Assembly: GCA_016793645.1 (NCBI GenBank)
Contig: JAEUHD010000301.1
Coordinates: 1-53,120 of the forward strand
Direction of reading: 5' to 3'
Source of the DNA: Verrucomicrobiales bacterium
Lineage (GTDB): Bacteria > Verrucomicrobiota > Verrucomicrobiia > Limisphaerales > UBA9464
DNA: 53,120 nt
Below, piece by piece: positions 17,808 to 25,653 of the stretch. Positions within the stretch are counted from its first letter, which is position 1. Each line of letters opens with the position of its first letter. A program made the translations under genes and the position numbers. The notes under the pieces are model-generated. The model was given only the letters and a program-made list of their open reading frames with translations. It had not been told where the DNA came from and did not search any database.

Positions 17808-19228
17808 TTCCGTAGTCTCATCAGCGAGCGGGCCGGCAACCTAATCGTGAACCGGGTGCCCTTTCCAAGCACCGATTCCACCTCAACGGACCCTCCGTAC
17901 ATCTGCGTGTTGTGTTTGACGATGGCAAGCCCGAGCCCCGTCCCCCGCTCCTTGGTGGTGAAATAAGGCTCAAACACCTGCGAAATCTTGTCGGGTGGTA
18001 TGCCAGGCCCGGTATCCCGAACGGAAATCATCACGGAGAAATCCTCCGTGGTACCGGTCTCCAAAAAAATCTCCCCACGCCCGTCCATTGCCTCCCGGGC
18101 ATTCGTCAGCAGATTGGCGAACACCTCGGCAAAATGGGCGCGCTGCCCCAGCAGCAGGGGAATTCCAGGCTGCAAATCCCGATGGACCCGGATATCGAAC
18201 TTCGCAGCCGGGGGAAGCACCAACTCCACCGCCCGGTCCAATTCCTCGTTCAGATTCACCTTCTCCACCCGCCCTTCCGCCAGCCGCGCATATCCCATCA
18301 ATTCCGTGATGATCCGGTCCGACCGGTTGACCTCCTCCCGGATGATGCTGATCTGCTGGGTGATGGTTTTTCCTTCCTTGACCGTCCGCTGGAGGGTGAA
18401 CGCCGCGTTGTTGATGATCCCGAGAGGATTCTTGAGCTGATGGGCAATCTCAGCCGCAAGGCGTCCGGCCGCCTCCAACTGCTGCTGCTTGATGCTGAAT
18501 TCGCGGGCCTCCCATTCCCGCTGTCGCTGCCGGTCAACAAGGATCTGGATGCCGGCACAGCAGGCGGTCATCAGCACCATCAGGAGAAGACGCAAAACGA
18601 GGGACTCGGTCACCGGCACGTCGCTCTCATCGAAAACCCCGCCCGTCACCGTTCCCCGGCCGGTGCCGCGGATCAACTCCTTCGCACTGGCCATTGCCAT
18701 AAGTTCCAGGACCCCGGCCACCAGGTAGAGGGCGCTCACGATCAGATTGACCATCACCTGCACGTCGGCATGCGGAATGATGGCGGCGTTTCGCACCACC
18801 AACCCCAGGAACACCCAGTAAAGAACGCTGTCGAATCCCCCCATGACCATTGTCAACAGGGCCAGCATGGCGGCGTCCAGAACCGCCATGATGTAGGTGA
18901 CCCGGACCACCAATTTTGGGGAAACGTCGTCCATTCCCCAAAGGATCAACCCACCGCCAACGTTGAGGGCGAAGTAGATTAGAAAGAACGTCCGGATGTA
19001 CGTCGGCACATCCTCATTCATCGGCGACAAGGCCGAAAACCAGTCCGTAAAGAAGAGGGCGATCAGGAGGAAGACCAGCACCACCGCCTTCACCGGCAGT
19101 CCGACTCCGCGCTCCACAAACCGAATTCGACGCAGGAACACCTCCGGTGGCGGCGGGCGGGTCGCGGCCATTGCCCGGACGGAAGCCAGTCGTGTGCGAA
19201 GATCCGACCAGGTGGCGACGGTGGACAT
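17804..19228 (-). CDS. Membrane sensor histidine kinase, partner of the NtrC-type regulator
   Basis: A 474-residue sensor kinase with about five or six predicted membrane helices in residues 45-230, little periplasmic sequence, and a cytoplasmic kinase core. The H-box is AAEIAHQLKNPLG (H263), the N-box region is FANLLTNAREAM and the G-boxes are DTGPGIP and GTGLGLAIVKHNT, matching NtrB/AtoS-like kinases that pair with sigma-54 activators. The multi-helix sensor without a large external domain suggests sensing of a membrane or lipid state, which fits its operon with hpnD but is inference. Its stop overlaps the regulator start (17804-17807). The start at 19228 is 36 bases after the coaC stop. 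Confidence 0.92.
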   Translation of the reverse strand: MSTVATWSDLRTRLASVRAMAATRPPPPEVFLRRIRFVERGVGLPVKAVVLVFLLIALFFTDWFSALSPMNEDVPTYIRTFFLIYFALNVGGGLILWGMDDVSPKLVVRVTYIMAVLDAAMLALLTMVMGGFDSVLYWVFLGLVVRNAAIIPHADVQVMVNLIVSALYLVAGVLELMAMASAKELIRGTGRGTVTGGVFDESDVPVTESLVLRLLLMVLMTACCAGIQILVDRQRQREWEAREFSIKQQQLEAAGRLAAEIAHQLKNPLGIINNAAFTLQRTVKEGKTITQQISIIREEVNRSDRIITELMGYARLAEGRVEKVNLNEELDRAVELVLPPAAKFDIRVHRDLQPGIPLLLGQRAHFAEVFANLLTNAREAMDGRGEIFLETGTTEDFSVMISVRDTGPGIPPDKISQVFEPYFTTKERGTGLGLAIVKHNTQMYGGSVEVESVLGKGTRFTIRLPARSLMRLRK

Positions 19229-19264
19229 GATACGGGCAGGGCAACTTCCGTGCCGGGAACGCCG

Positions 19265-19819
19265 TCAGGCGCCCCGCGCCAACGACAGCGCCCGGGCTGC
19301 AATTTCCTCGACCGGCCAAAGTCGGCCGATCCCCTCGTACCCGCAGGAAAGCAACCCCTCCTCGGGACCGATAAACTCGCATCCCCGGCCGCGAAGCGTC
19401 TCCACATGGACCTGCGTGGCCGGATGCTGCCACATCCGCCCATTCATTGCAGGCGCGATGAGCACCCGGGCCCTGGCATTCAGGGCCAGCGCGATATTGG
19501 AGAGGGCGTCATCCGCCAGTCCCAGGGCCATGCGCGCAATCGTGTGGGCCGTCGCCGGCGCCACCAACAGGAGAGCGGCATCATCCGCGAGACGGATGTG
19601 AGCCGGCTTCCATCCCTCCTCTTCGTCGTACAAATCCACCACCACCGGATTCCGTGACAATGTCTTGAAGGGAAGAGGCGTGACAAAGCGTTGTGCGTCG
19701 GACGTCATGACAACACGAACCTCCGCACCTCCCTTGGTGAGGAGACTCGTCAGGTCCACCGCCTTGTGAACCGCAATGGAGCCGGAGACTCCAAGCACGA
19801 TCATCACGCCGTTTGCCAT
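19265..19819 (-). CDS. coaC: Stand-alone phosphopantothenoylcysteine decarboxylase-type flavoprotein (CoaC)
   Basis: An FMN-binding flavoprotein of the CoaC/Dfp type, which decarboxylates 4'-phosphopantothenoylcysteine in coenzyme A synthesis. The 184-residue protein has the N-terminal GVSGSIAVHKAVDL, the active-site histidine in AHIRLADDAAL, the PAMN motif (IAPAMNGRMW) and the substrate-clamp cysteine in GLLSCGYEGIGR. The CoaB synthetase half found in the usual CoaBC fusion is absent here and must be encoded elsewhere. The ATG at 19819 gives the standard N-terminus; the frame is open 15 codons further. It lies between the Minf_1886 gene and the sensor kinase. PanC, in the same pathway, is at 47445-48305. 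Confidence 0.88.
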   Translation of the reverse strand: MANGVMIVLGVSGSIAVHKAVDLTSLLTKGGAEVRVVMTSDAQRFVTPLPFKTLSRNPVVVDLYDEEEGWKPAHIRLADDAALLLVAPATAHTIARMALGLADDALSNIALALNARARVLIAPAMNGRMWQHPATQVHVETLRGRGCEFIGPEEGLLSCGYEGIGRLWPVEEIAARALSLARGA

Positions 19820-19895
19820 GGGCCAACCATGGCCAATTTCACCCGCGGAGCCAAGAAGCTCCACACCCAGCCGGGATCAGCGGAATTCAACGGAC

Positions 19896-20303
19896 TCAAC
19901 CGTCCACCAAGGCGGCCTCACGACACGGCACAAAGGGAGCCCGGAACGCCTCGGAAAAATCGAACCCGGCCTGGAAATCCTCACGACGATCCCGACGGCC
20001 CCGCAAGATGATCCGCTCGGACATCATGTTGAACACGATTTCCCCGAAGTCTTCGCAGGAACGGACACCCCAGGCCTCAAAGACGGCACACGTCATGGGT
20101 CCAAATTGGTCGATGGCATCCACACGAATGCGCGCCAGAAGCTCACGGGCGCCGACCTGTTCACTGGCGCGGTGGCCCCGGGCTCGACGACTGGTCTGGC
20201 TCGCCTCCAGCACCTCCCGAACGAAGTGATACGCCTCACGAGCATACCGCGAGTCCGCCGCCAACAGGGAGTCCAACGCCGTGTCAAAATCTGGAATTTC
20301 CAT
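19896..20303 (-). CDS. Minf_1886 family conserved protein (copy 1)
   Basis: A 135-residue protein of the Minf_1886/TIGR04138 family, which is largely restricted to Verrucomicrobiota and Planctomycetota and has no established function. Family features seen are ARYAREAYHFVREVLE-like sequence near residue 22, the helical RIRVDAIDQFGPM segment, and WGVRSCEDFGEIVFNM towards the C-terminus, then a GFDFSEAF motif and short tail. The ATG at 20303 (MEIPDFDTALDSLL) matches the start of copy 2 at 32159. It is first in the proposed operon with coaC and the two-component system, 76 bases upstream of coaC. Confidence 0.8.
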   Translation of the reverse strand: MEIPDFDTALDSLLAADSRYAREAYHFVREVLEASQTSRRARGHRASEQVGARELLARIRVDAIDQFGPMTCAVFEAWGVRSCEDFGEIVFNMMSERIILRGRRDRREDFQAGFDFSEAFRAPFVPCREAALVDG

Positions 20304-20804
20304 GGCAGGCAGGGGATCGACAATAGAGTCCAAAGGAAGTCGCCACACCCCCCACTGGATCACCCAGACTCATGCGTCGGAACAGCCCTGGGAACCGGGA
20401 CCGGTGAAGTTTTCCGTGCGGGATGGTGCCGCCGGCACACTTCGTTCCGGATGAACTGTGTCCACCGGATGGGAGGAACGAACCTCCCCGAATCATGTTG
20501 GGGAAACTGCGGCGCACAATACTTGAAACCTTTAGACAAGGCATCCAACACGTACGCAACTCCACGTATCCCCGCATTCCTCACCTCCGGGTGAACACCT
20601 GCCTTCGCCAAATCTCGAGAATCATCGCTTTCCCTCCACACCGATTCCGATGGCATTTTTCAACGATCAGAGCCACCGTTACCGCATCGCCGGTACCCAT
20701 TGTCCCGGATTCCCGGGACCACGCCCTTGGGTACGAACCGCGGACCTTCGTTTCTCCTCAACCTCAAGATCGGCCTCCCGGCCGATGTCATCCACGCGCC
20801 GAAC
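20304..20804. other. 501-bp divergent intergenic region
   Basis: This region separates the minus-strand Minf_1886 operon from the plus-strand REC-LuxR-REC gene. No open frame in it has coding character that I trust. It is less GC-rich than its surroundings around 20510-20580 and contains overlapping hairpins at 20471-20504, described separately. Promoters for both directions must lie here, but no strong -35/-10 pair stands out. Confidence 0.5.
20471..20504. promoter_or_regulatory. Two mutually exclusive hairpins in a long intergenic region
   Basis: GGGAGG (20471-20476) pairs with CCTCCC (20483-20488) around a 6-base AACGAA loop. TCCCC (20485-20489) pairs with GGGGA (20500-20504). The two stems share 20485-20488 and cannot form together, a layout seen in attenuators and leader switches. 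It is 300 bases upstream of the REC-LuxR-REC start and about 170 bases from the Minf_1886 start. Function is inferred. Confidence 0.3.
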
Positions 20805-21905
20805 ATGCCAATCCGCGTATACCTCATCGAGTCTTGCACGCTTTTGGGGGCCGGGCTGCGTGCCTGCCTGACCCGGATGCCCAACGTCACCTTGGTTGGG
20901 AACACCACCGACCCGGTCCAGGCACCCGGTGAAATCCGGTCCCACCAACCGGACGTCATCGTCGCCGATGAATGCATAGACTGGCCCGAATTGGAGGTCC
21001 TGATTCGTGAGGGAGCCGCTCTTTCAGGCCGACCCCGGGTGCTCGTCGTCTCGGGAATGCCCGACGGCGCGGGTGCGTTGCGCGCCCTCCAGGCGGGCGC
21101 CGCAGGATACCTTCCCTCATCCACGGACGCGGCGACGCTTTCCCAAGCTATTGCCGCGGTGGGTGCCGGCGAGTTCGCCTTCGGTCCCGACCAACTCAAG
21201 CAAATCCTGGGTCCATTCCAACAGAACCTCGGCGGTGAACGGGATCCCGTCACCTCCCTCACAGGACGGGAACGGGAGATATTCCGGCTGACGGGGCGCG
21301 GCTTCGAAGCGAAGGAAATCGGGCGCAAACTCGAGATCAGCGCCCGCACCGTCGACGTCCACCGCGCCAACATCCGAAACAAGCTGGGCATTACCGGCAT
21401 GCATGAACTCATGCGCTATGCCATGCATTGGGAGGAGAACGAGCGACTGGCGGCGCAAATGCAGGAATTCTGCGGGGAACGACGCCCGCTTCTGCTCGTC
21501 GAGGATGACGAAGTGGACGTGCTCAGCGTCAAGCGAGCTCTGAAGGAACTGCGGGCCGCCCCCCCCATTGTCGTCGCTTCCAACGGCGAAGAAGCCCTCG
21601 AACACCTGCGCGGCAAGTCCGGTCCCCGCCCGTTCCTGATTGTGTTGGACATCAACCTTCCGCGGATGAACGGCGCGGAGTTTCTCAGGGAGCTTCGCCA
21701 GGATCCGTCCCTTTCCTCGGTTCCCGTGGTCGTATTGACCAGTTCACCCCACGAAGCCGACAAGGAAAGAATCTACAGTCTTGGGGTCACCGGGTACTTT
21801 GTGAAGCCGACTACTTCCCGGGAGTTCCTCCAACTGTTCCGGTCGCTTGCCCAGTATTGGGGAACCAATGCCCGCCCCGGGCCCCCCTCCGCTGCGGCGG
21901 CATAG
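20805..21905 (+). CDS. Unusual response regulator: degenerate REC - LuxR HTH - intact REC
   Basis: A 366-residue regulator with three domains. Residues 1-120 resemble a NarL-type receiver that keeps Asp55 but has ES in place of the acidic pair (VYLIESC) and Ser105 in place of the conserved Lys (GYLPSS). A complete LuxR/NarL helix-turn-helix occupies about 150-208 (LTGREREIFRLTGRGFEAKE, SARTVDVHRANIRNKL). A second receiver of the Rcp1/CheY type (about 227-350) is intact, with EDD (233-235), D282 in LDINLPRMNG and K334 in YFVKP. Phosphorylation therefore probably acts through the C-terminal receiver. The ATG at 20805 fits a receiver N-terminus. No kinase is adjacent on the same strand, although several kinases follow in the region. 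Confidence 0.85.
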   Translation: MPIRVYLIESCTLLGAGLRACLTRMPNVTLVGNTTDPVQAPGEIRSHQPDVIVADECIDWPELEVLIREGAALSGRPRVLVVSGMPDGAGALRALQAGAAGYLPSSTDAATLSQAIAAVGAGEFAFGPDQLKQILGPFQQNLGGERDPVTSLTGREREIFRLTGRGFEAKEIGRKLEISARTVDVHRANIRNKLGITGMHELMRYAMHWEENERLAAQMQEFCGERRPLLLVEDDEVDVLSVKRALKELRAAPPIVVASNGEEALEHLRGKSGPRPFLIVLDINLPRMNGAEFLRELRQDPSLSSVPVVVLTSSPHEADKERIYSLGVTGYFVKPTTSREFLQLFRSLAQYWGTNARPGPPSAAAA

Positions 21906-22063
21906 TCGGAGGGAATCCTGAGAAGTAGGTAAGTAGTTACCCTTCGAATTCCCGAAGCCGCTTGCCAAGCTCGGACGGCCCGTGCAGCAATGGTGCGGGA
22001 TCCAACGGCGCGTCAGTCCCGGATCTTTCGCGGTTCGGGGACGCGCCGGATTCGACCAACCAC

Positions 22064-22966
22064 ATGCGACCCCTGGCCGGAGCCACAGCAATTCTGACCG
22101 GTGCCAATGGCGGATTGGGCACCCACCTTACCAAGGCGCTGGCAGCGGAGGGCATGCACCTCCTTTTGGTCGCTTTTCCCGGGGTCGGGCTCGCGGAGCT
22201 TCGGGCTGCAATCCAGGGGTTTCCCGGTCGGTCTGAAATCCTGGTGGCGGACCTTCGTGTCGCCGCCGAACGGACCCGGGTGATCGAAACCGCCCTCACA
22301 TATTTCGGCTCCATCGACCTTCTGATCAATAATGCCGGTGTCGAATTCTCCTCGGCCTACCATGAATTGTCGCTGGACCGAATTCTGGAGGTCCTCCGGG
22401 TCAACCTGGAAGCTCCCATGGATCTCACGAGGCTGGTAATTCCCGGCATGCTCGACCGCAAGCGCGGGCATATCGTCAACATTTCCTCCCTGGCCGGAAA
22501 ATCGGGTCCCGGCTTCCAGGAGCCCTACGCGGCCACCAAGGCCGCTCTCAGCGCTTTCACCCAGTCCCTGCGGAACACCTACCGCGGCACCGGGGTCAGC
22601 GCCTCCGCCGTCACGCCCGGTTTTGTCGAGGCGGGGATCTACACCCGACTGAAGCAGCAGACCGGTCGGAACGCGCCGCCGTTTCTCGGAAGCTGCACCC
22701 CGCAACGCGTCTGCAGCGCGGTGGTTCGGGCCGTGCTGAGGGACGTACCGGAGATCACCTTGAGCCGTTACCCCATCGAACCCGTCCTTGCCCTGACCGC
22801 CCTGTTTCCCCGGCTCGGGGAATGGATCACCGAGCGCACGGGTGTGAATGACTTCTTCCGCCAGGCGGCGCGTGCTGAAATGATCTCCGACTCCGTGCCC
22901 CTCAAGGCTTCCACGTGCCCCTCCCGCTCAGTCCAGCCAACCCCACATGAAATCCACCCGCATTGA
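22064..22966 (+). CDS. Short-chain dehydrogenase/reductase (SDR)
   Basis: A 300-residue classical SDR: NAD(P)-binding TGANGGLG near the N-terminus, LINNAGVEF, the catalytic Ser in NISS and the YxxxK motif in EPYAATKAA. The C-terminal ~70 residues extend beyond the core and may bind a hydrophobic substrate or membrane, as in SDRs that reduce 3-ketoacyl chains or sphingoid-type lipids. The substrate is not predictable from sequence. The ATG at 22064 precedes the Rossmann fold; an in-frame ATG at 21962 would add a low-complexity tail. Its 3' end overlaps the FadL-type gene start by 20 bases, so the two are probably co-expressed. Confidence 0.85.
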   Translation: MRPLAGATAILTGANGGLGTHLTKALAAEGMHLLLVAFPGVGLAELRAAIQGFPGRSEILVADLRVAAERTRVIETALTYFGSIDLLINNAGVEFSSAYHELSLDRILEVLRVNLEAPMDLTRLVIPGMLDRKRGHIVNISSLAGKSGPGFQEPYAATKAALSAFTQSLRNTYRGTGVSASAVTPGFVEAGIYTRLKQQTGRNAPPFLGSCTPQRVCSAVVRAVLRDVPEITLSRYPIEPVLALTALFPRLGEWITERTGVNDFFRQAARAEMISDSVPLKASTCPSRSVQPTPHEIHPH

Positions 22967-24179
22967 AACGCGTCGCCCGGTCCCCATCCTGGCCGCGCTC
23001 CTGTTATCTTCTCCCGCCGGCATCACCCTGGCCAGCGGCTTTCGCCTCCCCGATCAGGATGCCTTTGCCACCGCCCGGGGTGAGGCCTTTGCGGCGACGG
23101 CCGATAATCCGTCGGCAATCTATTACAATCCCGCGGGCATCACCCAGCTGTCAGGACAACAAATCCGTGCCGGCGTCTACGGGCTCAAGCTGAATGTCTC
23201 CTACGAAAATCCCCAGGGAGGCCAATTCAACAACGAAAAGGACCTGCACGCCGTCCCGCAGCTGTTCTACACCTACAGCGCGGAAAAGCTCCCCGTGTCA
23301 TTCGGATTCGGGGTCTATTCCCCCTACGGATTGAGTTCCGAATGGTCGGAGGATTCCGGGTTTCGGACCATCGCGACCCAGGGTCGCCTGACCTACTTCA
23401 CGGCCAATCCAGTGGTCGCCTGGAAGATCAACGAGGAATGGTCCATCGCCGGGGGCATGACCATCAACTATGCGGACACCGATCTCCAGCGCGGACTCGC
23501 GGCTCCGGTGCCCGGTTACGGAGACAATTTCCAGTTCGACGGAAACGGCGTCGGGTTGGGATTCAACGCGGGCCTTCTGTGGAAGCCGATTCCCCAGCTC
23601 CAGTTTGGCATCAACTATCGGAGTGCCACCACCGTGGACTTGACCGGGTCCACCGACGTGACGGCCCCGGATTTCAGCGCAAACCCCGACGCTTGGGCGG
23701 AGTTCAAGTTCCCCCAAAACATCGTCTTCGGGGTTTCCTGGCGTCCCACTTCGGCGTGGAACCTCGAATTCAATCTTGATTGGACCGATTGGAACCGCCT
23801 GAACACGGTCACCATCCACCAACCCCCTCTTCCCGATGCCAACCTCGTCCTGAACTGGCAGTCGAGCTTCTACTATGAATTTGGCGTCACCCGGTATCTC
23901 GCCAACGGCTGGTCGGTAAGCGGCGGGTACATTTTCAACGAGAACTCGGTTCCCGACTCAGACTATCAGCCACTCGTCGCGGATGAAAACCGCCACTTCA
24001 TGAGCGTCGGCTTCGGATATCAGGGATCCCACTTCGGATTCGATCTGGCCTACCAGTTCGGATACGGGCCCTCCCGAACCGTCGTGGGAAGTGCTCCGAG
24101 CGCCATCGGCCAGACTGCCGATGGAACCTACAAATTCGTCAGCAACGCAATCCTCGCGACCTTCGGCTGGCGCTTTTGA
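22947..24179 (+). CDS. FadL/OmpP1/TodX-type outer-membrane transporter
   Basis: A 410-residue outer-membrane beta-barrel of the FadL family, whose members import long-chain fatty acids and other hydrophobic molecules. A signal peptide (about residues 1-29, ILAALLLSSPAGITLASG) is followed by the family N-terminal hatch motif, with ATARGEAFAATADNPSAIYYNPAG. Alternating aromatic beta strands run to the C-terminal NAILATFGWRF, which ends in phenylalanine as expected for BamA-dependent insertion. The gene overlaps the upstream SDR by 20 bases and is convergent with the Phc-like signalling cassette. A role in uptake of a fatty-acid-derived signal is possible but unproven. Confidence 0.9.
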   Translation: MKSTRIETRRPVPILAALLLSSPAGITLASGFRLPDQDAFATARGEAFAATADNPSAIYYNPAGITQLSGQQIRAGVYGLKLNVSYENPQGGQFNNEKDLHAVPQLFYTYSAEKLPVSFGFGVYSPYGLSSEWSEDSGFRTIATQGRLTYFTANPVVAWKINEEWSIAGGMTINYADTDLQRGLAAPVPGYGDNFQFDGNGVGLGFNAGLLWKPIPQLQFGINYRSATTVDLTGSTDVTAPDFSANPDAWAEFKFPQNIVFGVSWRPTSAWNLEFNLDWTDWNRLNTVTIHQPPLPDANLVLNWQSSFYYEFGVTRYLANGWSVSGGYIFNENSVPDSDYQPLVADENRHFMSVGFGYQGSHFGFDLAYQFGYGPSRTVVGSAPSAIGQTADGTYKFVSNAILATFGWRF

Positions 24180-24201
24180 ACCCCACGAAGACGATCACCC
24201 T

Positions 24202-24218
24202 CCAGGCGGCCAGCCTGG
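24202..24218. terminator. Possible hairpin terminator after the FadL-type gene
   Basis: CCAGGC (24202-24207) and GCCTGG (24213-24218) form a perfect 6-bp stem with a 5-base loop, 23 bases after the FadL stop. No T-tract follows. The remaining 24219-24387 region between the convergent genes shows no open frame or structure I can support. Confidence 0.3.
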
Positions 24219-24387
24219 ATCGTTCTCAGGCGTTCGCCGCGAGGCGGAGCGACCTCCCGCCCGGCACGGAGACCGAAGCGATTCCGAACCACGCTGTGGG
24301 GACACACGGTCCACGTCGGAAGGCGTGGCCGTCGCCGACCGGCGGTCCCGCGGCCCGCCACAGCGGAAGGAGCAGGACCTGCACGGG

Positions 24388-25653
24388 CTAGAAGGTGCCC
24401 GCCAGCAGTCGTTCCCAAAGCCGGTCGTTGGTCATCGCCCTCACGAGGAAATTGCCGCCGTCCTCCGCCGCATCCACCGGCACGGGAACCAGCGGAAGGG
24501 ACAACGAGAGGGCGAGTCCACGGTGACCGCCCACCTCCTGCCGAATCCGTCCCCCGTGGTGGTAGACGATAAAATAGCATGCCATGAGGAGAACCCCGGA
24601 CCTCTGCATTCCCGGGTCGCGCGCAAACACCGGGTCCACCATGGACATCATCGCGCCCGAGGAGATTCCCGGACCGTCATCACTGAGAAAAACCTCAATT
24701 TCCGCAGGCTGCAAGCCGTCGGCACCCCGGGCAGTCGCTTCAAACCGGACCACCGCCCCATCCTTGAGGGTCGCCAATTGCTCCTGAAGGAGGAACGGGA
24801 ACAGCTTTCCAAAACGACGGGAGTCCACGCGCGGCCGCGGAAGGTCCGCCGGGATCAAATTGGAAACCTGGATGCGCCTGCGCACCAGCTCATCGGCGGA
24901 GGCCGCGAGCGCCGCGTCCACGGAGTCCCGAATACTGACCTCCTGGTCGTACTGGAATGGTCCGTCCGTCTGGTCCGCCAGATCGGTGAGCAGTCCCAGG
25001 ACGGAGCGGACTTGGGACTGAACATTCCGGTGGGCATCCTGCCAGAAGGCCGGCTGCTGCATCGCGGCCGGATCCGGGCTCTCGTGATTGGACATCTCCG
25101 GTGCCAATTCCAGAAAGGTTTGAACCGCGGCGAACGTGTTGTGGAGCTGGTGCCCCAACCCCGCCGCCAGAAGCCCCAGACTCAGAACGCGGTCGGTGAT
25201 GATCAACCGGTGAAGTGCGGACAGCTTTTCCCGCATCAGGAGATCCCTCTCGGATTGGACGATAAAAAACTCCAGGCATCGCTTCAGCGTGACCTCCAAT
25301 TCGGGGATTTCCCAAGGCTTGGTGATGTATTTGTAGATCGCGCCGGTGTTAATGGCATCAATCGCGGCATTGAGATCGGAAAAGGCCGTGACGAGGATCC
25401 GCAGGATCTGGGGGCGGAGGCGCCGGGCCCGCTCCAAAAACTGCACCCCCTTCTCCCCCGCCATGCGCTGGTCGGAAAGAATCAGGCCAATCTCATCCTG
25501 ATGGTCCTCGAGAATCCTGTATCCGGCCTCGGCATTGGGTGCGGTAAAAATCCTGAAGGTGTCCCCGAACGTGAGCCCGAAGTATTTCAACGACTTCTCC
25601 TCGTCATCCACATAAAGGATCGCAAAACGTCGGTAATCGTAGTCCATGTTCAT
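24388..25653 (-). CDS. PhcR-like response regulator with C-terminal degenerate kinase domain
   Basis: A 421-residue protein with an N-terminal receiver (acidic DDE at 16-18, phospho-acceptor D61 in LILSDQRM, K112 in ITKPWE) joined to a histidine-kinase-like region. H168 lies in GLGHQLHNTF, at the H-box position. The ATPase part keeps a DDGPGIS G1-like box, but the N-box asparagines are not evident and the G2 box is altered, so catalytic activity is doubtful. A regulator ending in a kinase-like domain in an operon with a methyltransferase and membrane kinase recalls PhcR of Ralstonia. Its ATG overlaps the TGA of the hybrid kinase by 4 bases (25650-25653), so they are translationally coupled. 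Confidence 0.8.
   Translation of the reverse strand: MNMDYDYRRFAILYVDDEEKSLKYFGLTFGDTFRIFTAPNAEAGYRILEDHQDEIGLILSDQRMAGEKGVQFLERARRLRPQILRILVTAFSDLNAAIDAINTGAIYKYITKPWEIPELEVTLKRCLEFFIVQSERDLLMREKLSALHRLIITDRVLSLGLLAAGLGHQLHNTFAAVQTFLELAPEMSNHESPDPAAMQQPAFWQDAHRNVQSQVRSVLGLLTDLADQTDGPFQYDQEVSIRDSVDAALAASADELVRRRIQVSNLIPADLPRPRVDSRRFGKLFPFLLQEQLATLKDGAVVRFEATARGADGLQPAEIEVFLSDDGPGISSGAMMSMVDPVFARDPGMQRSGVLLMACYFIVYHHGGRIRQEVGGHRGLALSLSLPLVPVPVDAAEDGGNFLVRAMTNDRLWERLLAGTF

Noticed and set aside
16428..19228. Sigma-54 promoters (GG-N10-GC) around the NtrC-type regulator
   Set aside because: Scanning by eye gave no site with a convincing TGGCAC/TTGCA pair near a gene start.
20360..20656. 98-codon minus-strand frame in the 501-bp intergenic region
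   Set aside because: No motif, atypical composition, and it would sit over the likely promoter of the Minf_1886 gene.
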